A DNA stretch of 16,512 bases from JALRAP01 sp046302815. Its GTDB lineage: Bacteria > Bacteroidota > Bacteroidia > AKYH767-A > OLB10. Positions within the stretch are counted from its first letter, which is position 1; each line of letters opens with the position of its first letter. The DNA lies in the NCBI GenBank assembly GCA_046302815.1, contig JBKCHO010000025.1, positions 1 through 16,512 on the forward strand, read 5' to 3'. Of this stretch, positions 1-7,032 are shown in pieces. The notes beneath the pieces are model-generated. The model ran no database searches and was not told the DNA's origin. It saw only the letters and a program-made list of their open reading frames with translations. The position numbers and the translations under genes were made by a program.

Positions 1-1
1 A

Positions 2-1990
2 ATCATTGGTGGCAAAGAAATTGATGTTAGGGATTTTGAATCCATGGTTGATCAATTCGTAGAGAACTATAAAGCCAATACAGGTAACCAAACCGTGGAC
101 CAAACCGCTTTGGAATCTTTAAGGGAGCAGGCTTGGAACCAACTCCTCACCAAGGAAATCATGGAAGTTCAATACCATAAAGCTGGTATCGAGGTAAGCC
201 CCGACGAACTCTTCGACATGATTCAAGGCAAAAACCCACATCCACAGATTCGAGATGCTTTCAAAGATCCTAAAACAGGAGAATTCTCACCATCAAGCGT
301 CATCCAATTCCTGAAAAATATGGATAGCGACGCAACTGGAAAGACAAGGACCCAGTGGTTGGTATTCGAAAAGTACCTGATGGAAGAGCGCGTTAAAGAA
401 AAATACAACGAGATGGTCAAAAAGGGACTTTTCACCACCTCTGTTGAAGCCAAGATGCTAGCCGACTATCAATCAAAAAGCGCTAGCGTAAGATATGTAG
501 ATATGCTTTATTCATCTGTTGCCGACTCTACCTTGAAAGTTGAGGATAGCGAACTTATTGAATACTACAATGCCAACAAATCGGAGTTCGAGCAAGAAGC
601 CTCTCGCAAACTTGAGTATGTGATTTTCGAGGTAAGCCCCTCCGCTGAGGACCGCGAAACCGCCCTCAAAGCCATCATGGATTTAAAAGGCGCCTTCGAA
701 ACATCAACTGATGATTCAAGCTTCGTGGCCTTGAATTCTGATTCACGCAGCGAAATCACCTACTTCAAAAAAGGAACCCTTTCCCCTGCCATTGATTCCA
801 TGTTTTTTGGAAGTGCCTCCACTGGAACTGTTGCTGGTCCGTATGAAGAAAACGGAACTTGGAAGTTGTCCAAGCTTGTCGCTTCTAAAAATATGCCCGA
901 CTCCATTAAAGTGAGTCATGCCTTGGTTGCATTTGTAGGAGCAGAAAGGTCAAATGCCACCCGTACCAAGGAAGAAGCCAAAGCCATGGCCGACAGCCTC
1001 TTCGATGTCATTAAAAAGGACGGAAAGGCTTATGATGATATTGCAAGGAACAAGTCGGACGATGCCACCGCATCTGCAAAGGCTGGAGATTTGGATTGGA
1101 TTACCCGCTCCAGCCCAATGGATCCAAGATTTAAGGATGGCGCTTTTAACACTGCCTTGGGCACTGTTTCTTTGGTAGAATCGAACTTCGGCTTTCACCT
1201 CATTAAAGTAACTGACCAGACTGCCGCTGTTCCTCAAGCCAAAGTAGCTACTATCGACAGAAAAATCGCCCCTGGTTCGAAGACATTCCAATTGGCCTTC
1301 AGCAACGCCAACGAATTCGCGGCAAAAGCAAATACTCCGGAATTATTCGAGAAAACCATTACCGATAAAGGATACAACAAGCGCGTTGCCGATAATGTGA
1401 AAGAAGCAGATAAATTCATTGCTGGACTTGAGTCTCCCCGTGCCCTGATTCAATGGGCATACCAAAATGACAAAGGTGAAATTTCCAAAGTTTATGATTT
1501 TGGAAACCGTTATGTAGTAGCCCACTTGGCTGAAGTCAAAGAGAAAGGAGTAGCTCCCTTTGACCAAGCAAAAGAGCAGGTGAAAACGAAAGTCCTCACC
1601 GAGAAAAAAGCGGCTCAGTTCATCGACCAATTTTCGAAAGGCATCAAAGGCGGAAACATAGATCAGCTGGCTTCATCAAATAAGTTAACTGTAAAATCAG
1701 CCACTGGTGTGACATTCGCTTCCTCATACATCAATAATGTGGGTGTTGAGCCTGCATTTGTTGGAACCGTTTTCAGTACCGATCAAGGCAAGTTGTCTAT
1801 GCCATTCAAAGGAGCTGTTGGAGTTTATGCCGTCGTGGTTGATAGCCTTTCCACACCTCCTACTCCTATGGATATCTCCACAGTGAAGAAACAAAGCGAA
1901 GATCAAATTGGTCAACGGTCCACTTATGAAGTGTTCAACGCTCTCAAAGAGAAAGCCAACATCACCGACAATAGAGGCAAATTCTATTGA
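2..1990 (+). CDS. PpiD/SurA-type peptidyl-prolyl cis-trans isomerase, 5' end cut by window edge
   Basis: Periplasmic folding factor of the PpiD/SurA kind, which chaperones outer-membrane and secreted proteins and isomerises X-Pro bonds. The reading frame is open to the left edge (visible residues IIGGKEIDVRDFESMV), so the ATG at 44 is internal. About 40 residues, probably the N-terminal membrane anchor, are missing. Visible order: a SurA_N-like helical chaperone region (roughly residues 1-150), a linker, a parvulin domain at about 300-405, and a long C-terminal part of about 255 residues that is probably a second, degenerate isomerase-like module. The parvulin domain keeps its two signature histidines, in VSHALVAF near its start and GFHLIKVTD near its end. 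The length (about 660 visible residues) fits the approximately 700-residue form I know from Bacteroidota. It is followed by a strong terminator. PpiD is favoured over SurA by length, but the diagnostic membrane segment lies outside the window. Confidence 0.93.
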   Translation: MIGGKEIDVRDFESMVDQFVENYKANTGNQTVDQTALESLREQAWNQLLTKEIMEVQYHKAGIEVSPDELFDMIQGKNPHPQIRDAFKDPKTGEFSPSSVIQFLKNMDSDATGKTRTQWLVFEKYLMEERVKEKYNEMVKKGLFTTSVEAKMLADYQSKSASVRYVDMLYSSVADSTLKVEDSELIEYYNANKSEFEQEASRKLEYVIFEVSPSAEDRETALKAIMDLKGAFETSTDDSSFVALNSDSRSEITYFKKGTLSPAIDSMFFGSASTGTVAGPYEENGTWKLSKLVASKNMPDSIKVSHALVAFVGAERSNATRTKEEAKAMADSLFDVIKKDGKAYDDIARNKSDDATASAKAGDLDWITRSSPMDPRFKDGAFNTALGTVSLVESNFGFHLIKVTDQTAAVPQAKVATIDRKIAPGSKTFQLAFSNANEFAAKANTPELFEKTITDKGYNKRVADNVKEADKFIAGLESPRALIQWAYQNDKGEISKVYDFGNRYVVAHLAEVKEKGVAPFDQAKEQVKTKVLTEKKAAQFIDQFSKGIKGGNIDQLASSNKLTVKSATGVTFASSYINNVGVEPAFVGTVFSTDQGKLSMPFKGAVGVYAVVVDSLSTPPTPMDISTVKKQSEDQIGQRSTYEVFNALKEKANITDNRGKFY

Positions 1991-2016
1991 TTTTAACTTA
2001 CCAAGTGTAGCACAAT

Positions 2017-2045
2017 AAAAAAGGCATCCTTTGGATGCCTTTTTT
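2017..2045. terminator. bidirectional rho-independent terminator
   Basis: A perfect 7-bp GC-containing stem, GGCATCC (2023-2029) and GGATGCC (2033-2039) with a TTT loop, is flanked by six A residues at 2017-2022 and six T residues at 2040-2045. The A/T flanks extend the stem and supply a U tract on both strands. It sits between the convergent ppiD-like gene, which ends at 1990, and gldH, whose stop codon is at 2044-2046. It can therefore end transcription from both sides. On the gldH side the hairpin begins right at the stop codon. Confidence 0.93.
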
Positions 2046-2520
2046 ATTTTCGATTTTCCATCTGCTCGACTCGAAACCCTACATCTGCAATTCCCTCCAA
2101 AGGGTCCTCCCTCATTGCCTGTATAAATTCAAACCTGTATCGACCAGAAACTGGAAAGTTAACCGCGCGCTTTATCAATACTGATTGGTCGTGTAAGTCG
2201 CCAACACCCGATCCTATCCATTCGCCTTCAGGTGTAGCCATCAAACATTCGATGGTATCTTTTACCAATTGTCCATTGGGAAATCGAGTGTTAACGAACA
2301 GATATAAGTTGCTATATCCATAGTTTCCCGTGTTGCGAATATTTACATAGAAATCGTAACCGGAAACCGTATCCTTGATGTCTATTTCAAAAACGGAGGG
2401 GGATTTCGAGCTCCAAGACGCGCCCTCTATCTTTTGATTTTGTTCAAAAAGCACCTTGGATCCGCAGGAGCCAAACAAAAAACAGCTAAACCCTATTGCA
2501 ATTCCTAGCTTCAATTTCAT
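2044..2520 (-). CDS. gldH: gliding motility lipoprotein GldH
   Basis: A 158-residue lipoprotein of the GldH family, an envelope component required for gliding in Flavobacterium johnsoniae and linked there to the type IX secretion/gliding apparatus. The N-terminus is a lipoprotein signal (MKLKLGIAIGF, then lipobox LFGSC with Cys19). The remainder looks like a single beta-rich domain, with aromatic and Asp/Gly-rich stretches such as GYDFYVNIRNTGNYGYSNLYL and a C-terminal YRFEFIQAMREDPLEGI region typical of GldH. The ATG at 2520 was chosen because it gives a proper signal peptide. The same frame is open further upstream, but that part only reads through the ricT tail out of frame. One base separates the start from the ricT stop (TAAAATG), so translation is probably coupled. 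The gene ends in the shared terminator. GldH also occurs in Bacteroidota that do not glide, so it does not prove motility. Confidence 0.9.
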   Translation of the reverse strand: MKLKLGIAIGFSCFLFGSCGSKVLFEQNQKIEGASWSSKSPSVFEIDIKDTVSGYDFYVNIRNTGNYGYSNLYLFVNTRFPNGQLVKDTIECLMATPEGEWIGSGVGDLHDQSVLIKRAVNFPVSGRYRFEFIQAMREDPLEGIADVGFRVEQMENRK

Positions 2521-2521
2521 T

Positions 2522-4048
2522 TTAACTTTCAGGGGATGTCCTTGGTGGAATTTGCCTAACCCTACCTCCTTTTGGAGCTGAGGGCGGCGCATCAACCTTG
2601 GGATTGGTTGGAGCCGGAGGTTTCGGTGGATTGGGCTGAGCGGATTGAGGCTTCGGTGGATTATTGGACTTGGTTTCCTGGGATGAACCCGGTTGTGTTC
2701 TTGGTGGTCTTGAATCTTGCCTTTGGCCTCCACTCCTTTGTTCACCTTGACGACCTGACTGCTGTCCACGCTGCCCCTGCCTCGCATTATCGTTATTCGA
2801 CTTTGACTGTTCTGGTCTAGGGGCGTCTCTTCTGGGCTGATCACTCACGGGTTTATTCAAAGCTAAAGGAGGGTTGGATGTACCCTGTTCTCTCCTATCG
2901 CCACCTTGCTTCTTATTCTTATTCTTTTTCTTCTTTTTCTTCTTATCCATCATTCGGGTCAGACTATCTTGTCCAACCACATCAGCATAATCAACCGGCT
3001 TCTCTACCTCCTCATATTCGACAAATGAACCAAGGTCGGTAGGCTTTTCTCCTGACTTGTTCATTTGAATGATTTCCTTAACACGATCAACAGATAAGGC
3101 TATCCAATTATCAGACCCTGCTGAAGCCTCTCGATCATCATAACCGAACCACATAATGCGTTTGAGTATGTCCGTCTTGCGATGAGATGCAGGACTTTTC
3201 TGAGTTTGCAATACGGTTGATGCATCTGGAATATCCTTGATGGCTTCCATATAACTATCCAACTCATAATTCAGGCAGCATTTAAGCTTACCACATTGTC
3301 CAGCGAGCTTTATGGGATTCAAGGAGAGATTCTGGTATCTGGCAGCACTTGTAGAGACAATCTTAAAATCGGTCAACCATGTAGAGCAACACAACTCTCT
3401 ACCACATGAACCTATACCACCCAAACGACTGGCTTCTTGTCTCATACCGATTTGCCTCATTTCAACCCGGACCTTGAATTCATCTGCAAGTCGCTTTATC
3501 AACTCTCGGAAATCTACCCTTTCATCGGCAGTGTAATAGAAAGTGGCCTTTTTACCATCGCCCTGATATTCCACATCACTAAGCTTCATTTTCAAATTCA
3601 ACCGTAGAGCGATGGATCTGGCCTTGTGCATGGTCTCATGCTCCGTTGACTTTACAGACCGCCACTTCTCAATATCGGCTGGTTTTGCAATCCTATATAG
3701 TGCTTTGATCTGATCCGAGTTCTCGGTTAATTCATGCGCCTTTAATTGCAGCCTAACCAACTCTCCTGCTAGGGAAACTTCGCCAATGTCGTGGCCGGGA
3801 TTGCCCTCTACGGCTACAATATCGCCTGTTTTTAAATCTAGGTTCTCGGTATTCCGAAAAAACTCTTTGCGACTTCCCTTGAAACGGACCTCAACGATGT
3901 TAAAAGGCTTATATCCATCGGGCAATACCATGTCCGATAGCCAATTATATACATTTAGCTTGTTACAACCACTTGTTCCACAAGTGCCATTATTGTTGCA
4001 CCCTGGGGATGATTGACCGTCTGAAGTAGAGCATGAACTGCAACCCAT
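2522..4048 (-). CDS. ricT: RicT/YaaT-family PSP1 domain protein with long disordered C-terminal tail
   Basis: A 508-residue protein of the PSP1/RicT (YaaT) family. In Bacillus subtilis RicT works with RicA and RicF in an iron-sulfur complex that affects RNase Y-dependent mRNA processing. The PSP1 core spans roughly residues 30-350. It holds the conserved cysteine clusters GSCGRELCC (Cys215, 220, 221) and GQCGKLKCC (Cys252, 257, 258), which fit metal or Fe-S binding. A Cys/Gly/Ser-rich N-terminus (MGCSSCSTSDGQSSPGCNNN) adds several more cysteines. From about residue 367 a lysine run (DKKKKKKKNKNKK) begins a tail of about 140 residues rich in Gln, Arg, Pro, Asn and Gly, which is probably disordered. 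Bacillus RicT is only about 275 residues and lacks such a tail. It lies 26 bp after holB and 1 bp before gldH, so the three genes form one operon. The family call is strong; the biochemical role in this phylum is not established. Confidence 0.9.
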   Translation of the reverse strand: MGCSSCSTSDGQSSPGCNNNGTCGTSGCNKLNVYNWLSDMVLPDGYKPFNIVEVRFKGSRKEFFRNTENLDLKTGDIVAVEGNPGHDIGEVSLAGELVRLQLKAHELTENSDQIKALYRIAKPADIEKWRSVKSTEHETMHKARSIALRLNLKMKLSDVEYQGDGKKATFYYTADERVDFRELIKRLADEFKVRVEMRQIGMRQEASRLGGIGSCGRELCCSTWLTDFKIVSTSAARYQNLSLNPIKLAGQCGKLKCCLNYELDSYMEAIKDIPDASTVLQTQKSPASHRKTDILKRIMWFGYDDREASAGSDNWIALSVDRVKEIIQMNKSGEKPTDLGSFVEYEEVEKPVDYADVVGQDSLTRMMDKKKKKKKNKNKKQGGDRREQGTSNPPLALNKPVSDQPRRDAPRPEQSKSNNDNARQGQRGQQSGRQGEQRSGGQRQDSRPPRTQPGSSQETKSNNPPKPQSAQPNPPKPPAPTNPKVDAPPSAPKGGRVRQIPPRTSPES

Positions 4049-4074
4049 AGCTTTTGAAAATATGACAGGCCTGA

Positions 4075-5241
4075 TCAGGAAGTCCTGGGATTCAGGAGCA
4101 TGTTCATTTTGAAAGACAAATCTAGCAATAATAAACGGGTATTGGCATTTCTCTCTACAGAGTAGGTCGCTTTGGATAACAATTCAGATATCTGCTCGAC
4201 ATTACCCACATGAATAAAACGGCTGAACTTACCAAAACCAGGCACAACAGAGTCGTCGAATCGAACCAATTGGCCTGCGCCAGCTGATGCAAGCATACAT
4301 TCCCTGGCGGCATCGGAACAGAAAGAAAAAAACCTCTTCATGAATTCTTTACCCATCTTACCCGTTTCATCAATCCATATATTCAGATCGCTCCAAGCGT
4401 ACTTATCATCTTTGGCAAAAAAAGGATTGTAGCATAAACGCATCCAATGCATAAACTCTGATTCCATACCACCAGATTTGCCATTAGAGAGGTCATGAGC
4501 CATGCGGATTGCGTCGCTAGTTTGTCCGGCAGAAATCCTGGAAATTCTTTCAGCTTGCTCCTGACTTAGAGTGAACATCGATGACAAAATCATGGATAGT
4601 TCCTTTAAATTGGGTCTAGGAACTCGAACCAACTGGGTTCGTGACAAAATGGTAGGTAAAAGCTGATCCCTATCCTCCGTAACCAGCAGAAAGACCGAAC
4701 CCGGAGGCGGCTCTTCCAGAGTCTTCAATAGTTTATTTGAAGTCTCCTTACGCATTTTTTCAGGCATCCACATGATCAAAACCTTCCGGATCGATTCAAA
4801 AGATTTGAGACTCATCTTCCTCACAATATCATTGGCCTCCTCTGCGGAGATAAATCCCTGTTTGCTATCCACGCCAAGATGCTCGTACCAATCATCCAAT
4901 CCCAAATGAGGATTTTCAAGAACAGCCTCTCTCCATTGCATCATGAAATCGGAGCTTTTAGGCTTTTCCTTGACTTTAGTGGTGGTGACTACAGGAAAGC
5001 TGAAATGAAGGTCTGGGTGAACCAGTTTATCATTTTTGAGGCAGGCGGGACATTGGCCACATGAATCGGTTTCCGATTTATTCTCACACATGAGGAAAGA
5101 GGCATAAGCCAGGGCCAATTTGAGACCATGGCTACCAACTACACCACTAAAAAGCTGTGCATGACTCACTCGATCCTCCAATACGGAGGAAATGAGTCTG
5201 GACTTAACATCCTGCAGGCCAATAATCTCGGAAAATCTCAT
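4075..5241 (-). CDS. holB: DNA polymerase III subunit delta' (clamp loader)
   Basis: A 388-residue AAA+ clamp-loader subunit, which helps load the sliding clamp onto primed DNA in the replisome. Opening residues MRFSEIIGLQDVKSRLISSV and VSHAQLFSG are typical of delta'. The P-loop (GVVGSHGLKLALA, residues 33-45) is degenerate, as expected for a subunit that does not hydrolyse ATP. Next comes a four-cysteine zinc module (Cys52, 61, 64, 67), then LLKTLEEPPPGSVFLLVT and the SRTQ segment in the conserved SRC-like position. The C-terminal part (about 220-388) is the less conserved collar. The start at 5241 (MRFSE) was chosen by homology and by a -7 promoter motif just upstream. An in-frame ATG at 5292 would add 17 unrelated residues (MECFFLLGGGYFCIKVH). 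First gene of the holB-ricT-gldH operon, divergent from pgk. Confidence 0.93.
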   Translation of the reverse strand: MRFSEIIGLQDVKSRLISSVLEDRVSHAQLFSGVVGSHGLKLALAYASFLMCENKSETDSCGQCPACLKNDKLVHPDLHFSFPVVTTTKVKEKPKSSDFMMQWREAVLENPHLGLDDWYEHLGVDSKQGFISAEEANDIVRKMSLKSFESIRKVLIMWMPEKMRKETSNKLLKTLEEPPPGSVFLLVTEDRDQLLPTILSRTQLVRVPRPNLKELSMILSSMFTLSQEQAERISRISAGQTSDAIRMAHDLSNGKSGGMESEFMHWMRLCYNPFFAKDDKYAWSDLNIWIDETGKMGKEFMKRFFSFCSDAARECMLASAGAGQLVRFDDSVVPGFGKFSRFIHVGNVEQISELLSKATYSVERNANTRLLLLDLSFKMNMLLNPRTS

Positions 5242-5254
5242 ATGCACTTTGATA

Positions 5255-5262
5255 CAAAAATA
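5255..5262 (-). promoter_or_regulatory. putative -7 element for the holB operon
   Basis: Read on the minus strand the site is TATTTTTG, an exact match to the Bacteroidota -7 consensus TAnnTTTG. It ends 13 nt before the holB start codon, implying a very short leader. I see no TTG at the usual -33 distance. It is supported mainly by its pairing with a second such motif facing pgk in the same 78-bp gap. Confidence 0.5.
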
Positions 5263-5306
5263 ACCACCGCCGAGCAGAAAAAAGCACTCCAAAGTGGTTC
5301 AAACCC

Positions 5307-5314
5307 TAATTTTG
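5307..5314 (+). promoter_or_regulatory. putative -7 element for pgk
   Basis: TAATTTTG matches the Bacteroidota -7 consensus TAnnTTTG exactly. It ends only 5 nt before the pgk ATG at 5320, so a transcript from here would be leaderless or nearly so. No TTG is seen at the expected -33 position. Either pgk is translated without a leader, or a different upstream promoter is used and this match is fortuitous. Confidence 0.45.
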
Positions 5315-5319
5315 CGCAT

Positions 5320-6516
5320 ATGAAAACTGTCAACGATTTCAACTTCAGTAACAAGAAGGTTTTGGTCAGAGTAGATTTTAATGTACCTCTGGACAAAGCC
5401 TCATTTGTGGTAACCGATTCAACGCGAATCAAGGCTGCGATGCGAACCATTAACAAGATACTGTCTGATGGAGGTGCCGTCATCTTAATGTCCCATTTAG
5501 GAAGACCCAAAGAAGGTCCAGCCGAGAAATATTCACTTAAACATATTATCCCAGTTCTATCAGAATTACTGGGACAAAAAGTTTATTTCTCTAACGATTG
5601 TATTGGACAAGAGCCGGAACAAAAAGCTGCAGAGTTAAAATCTGGCGAGGTACTTTTACTGGAGAACCTGAGGTTTTACAAGGAAGAGGAAAAAGGAGAT
5701 ATGGAGTTCTCAAAAAAGTTAGCTTCACTTGGAACCTTCTATGTAAATGATGCTTTCGGTACTGCCCATAGGAGACACGCCTCAACTGCAGTTGTTGCCG
5801 AACTGTTCCCTGGTAACAGGTGCGCTGGCTTTCTGATGTCGGATGAAATTGAAAATGCTGAGAAAGTGTTAGGTGCAGCCAGAAGACCATACACGGCTAT
5901 CACAGGTGGAGCCAAGGTGTCTGACAAGATTCTGATCATTGAGCAATTACTCAACCGAGTTGATAACCTCATCATCGGAGGAGGGATGGCCTATACATTT
6001 TACAAAGCAATGGGAGGTAAAATAGGATCATCCCTTTGTGAGGATGATCGAATTCAAAACGCCCTTGATATCATCAAAATAGCGAAGGAAAAAGGGGTCA
6101 ACCTAATTTTACCAATTGATTCTACCATTGCCGATTCATTCAGCAATGATGCCAACATCAAAACATGTTCGTCGAACGAGATTCCTGAAGGGTGGTCAGG
6201 ACTTGACATTGGACCAGAGGCTGCAAAAATATTCAGTGATGCGATTTCCAGTTCCGCCACCATACTATGGAACGGTCCGATGGGTGTATTTGAAATGTCG
6301 AATTTCGAACGAGGTACTCGCAGTGTGGCAGAGGCCGTTGCCAAGGCTACTAAGAATGGAGCTTATTCGCTGATAGGTGGAGGTGACAGTGCAGCAGCCG
6401 TTAACAAATTCGGTTTTGCCGAGGATGTTTCTTATGTGTCAACCGGTGGTGGCGCTCTATTGGAATTCCTTGAAGGGAAAAAACTTCCTGGCGTAGAAAT
6501 GCTACTTGTCGACTGA
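5320..6516 (+). CDS. pgk: phosphoglycerate kinase
   Basis: A 398-residue glycolytic enzyme that transfers phosphate from 1,3-bisphosphoglycerate to ADP, giving ATP and 3-phosphoglycerate in the cytosol. N-domain signatures are VLVRVDFNVPL (about residues 14-24), the TDSTRIKA segment, SHLGRP (58-63) and DAFGTAHRRHAST. The C-domain carries ITGGAKVSDKI, WNGPMGVFE, GGGDSAAAV and the closing STGGGALLEFLEGKKLPG nucleotide-binding loop. All expected regions are present and the length equals the family norm of about 395. The start MKTVNDF at 5320 is preferred. An upstream in-frame ATG at 5128 would add 64 residues reading antisense through holB. The 3' end overlaps the end of the convergent cvpA by 15 bp. 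It is divergent from holB with a 78-bp gap. Confidence 0.97.
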   Translation: MKTVNDFNFSNKKVLVRVDFNVPLDKASFVVTDSTRIKAAMRTINKILSDGGAVILMSHLGRPKEGPAEKYSLKHIIPVLSELLGQKVYFSNDCIGQEPEQKAAELKSGEVLLLENLRFYKEEEKGDMEFSKKLASLGTFYVNDAFGTAHRRHASTAVVAELFPGNRCAGFLMSDEIENAEKVLGAARRPYTAITGGAKVSDKILIIEQLLNRVDNLIIGGGMAYTFYKAMGGKIGSSLCEDDRIQNALDIIKIAKEKGVNLILPIDSTIADSFSNDANIKTCSSNEIPEGWSGLDIGPEAAKIFSDAISSSATILWNGPMGVFEMSNFERGTRSVAEAVAKATKNGAYSLIGGGDSAAAVNKFGFAEDVSYVSTGGGALLEFLEGKKLPGVEMLLVD

Positions 6517-7032
6517 TTCCTGACCTCCCAGATTTTCGTTCAATTCATCCTTCACATCCTGTATAACAGGTGTTATAAAAGAGGATGATTTCAACATGTA
6601 AGGGTATAGCAACGACTCGTTCCTCGACTTTTCAGGAATGACATCCAATTTACCCTCAAAAGGCTTTAACAGCCAAAAAACAACAGATACAGCAATCGCA
6701 AATTTGAAAATTCCGAGCACAGCTCCTGCCACTTTGTTGATTACATTGAGAGATGTGATTTTCAACACAGCCTCCATTAATCGTGCATAGAAAATAAAAA
6801 TAAGCAAAATGGCGGCAACCACAACCAAGAAGGAAACGACATGCAATACAACTGCATCGGCATCTGTAATTTTCTTCAACAAACCATATATGAGATCGGA
6901 GCATTTAAAGCCGAGATATATCCCTACAACCAAGCCCAAAATCATGGCAACTTCGTAAATCAAACCCTTTTTGAAACCAGCGTAGGCTCCATACAAAAGC
7001 GGGACGCATATTATAGCATCAAAAAAATTCAT
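6502..7032 (-). CDS. CvpA-family inner-membrane protein
   Basis: A 176-residue integral membrane protein of the CvpA (colicin V production) family. The opening NFFDAIICVPLLYGAYAGFKKGLIYEV matches the family pattern of an NxxD-type first helix followed by G-KKGLI. Four membrane segments are visible, at about residues 4-20, 25-43, 60-84 and 99-122, followed by a charged cytoplasmic tail of about 50 residues. The molecular function of CvpA proteins is not settled; in enterobacteria they are tied to purF co-expression, colicin V export and envelope stress resistance. Here the gene is instead the second in a pair: its ATG overlaps the stop of the upstream VWA gene in an ATGA junction, so the two are probably translationally coupled. 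Its stop codon lies inside the end of pgk. Confidence 0.88.
   Translation of the reverse strand: MNFFDAIICVPLLYGAYAGFKKGLIYEVAMILGLVVGIYLGFKCSDLIYGLLKKITDADAVVLHVVSFLVVVAAILLIFIFYARLMEAVLKITSLNVINKVAGAVLGIFKFAIAVSVVFWLLKPFEGKLDVIPEKSRNESLLYPYMLKSSSFITPVIQDVKDELNENLGGQESVDK

Noticed and set aside
950..1291. 113-codon minus-strand open frame inside the PpiD-like gene
   Set aside because: The sense strand encodes a clear parvulin domain at the same place; the antisense product has no domain features.
2572..2820. 82-codon plus-strand open frame opposite the ricT tail
   Set aside because: It is a by-product of the low-complexity composition on the other strand, with no promoter motif or recognisable protein features.
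2521..2844. Longer gldH reading frame starting at 2844, which would give a 266-residue protein
   Set aside because: The added part is the ricT tail read in another frame, rich in Pro/Arg/Gln/His without domain character. The lipoprotein signal begins cleanly at 2520.
5128..5319. 64-residue N-terminal extension of pgk
   Set aside because: It is antisense to the N-terminal coding part of holB, has no resemblance to PGK, and would lie upstream of the -7 motif. The enzyme has its normal length from 5320.
6026..6049. Perfect 8-bp inverted repeat with 8-nt loop inside pgk (GATCATCC and GGATGATC)
   Set aside because: It lies within well-conserved coding sequence, has no U tract, and one or a few such repeats are expected by chance in 16 kb.
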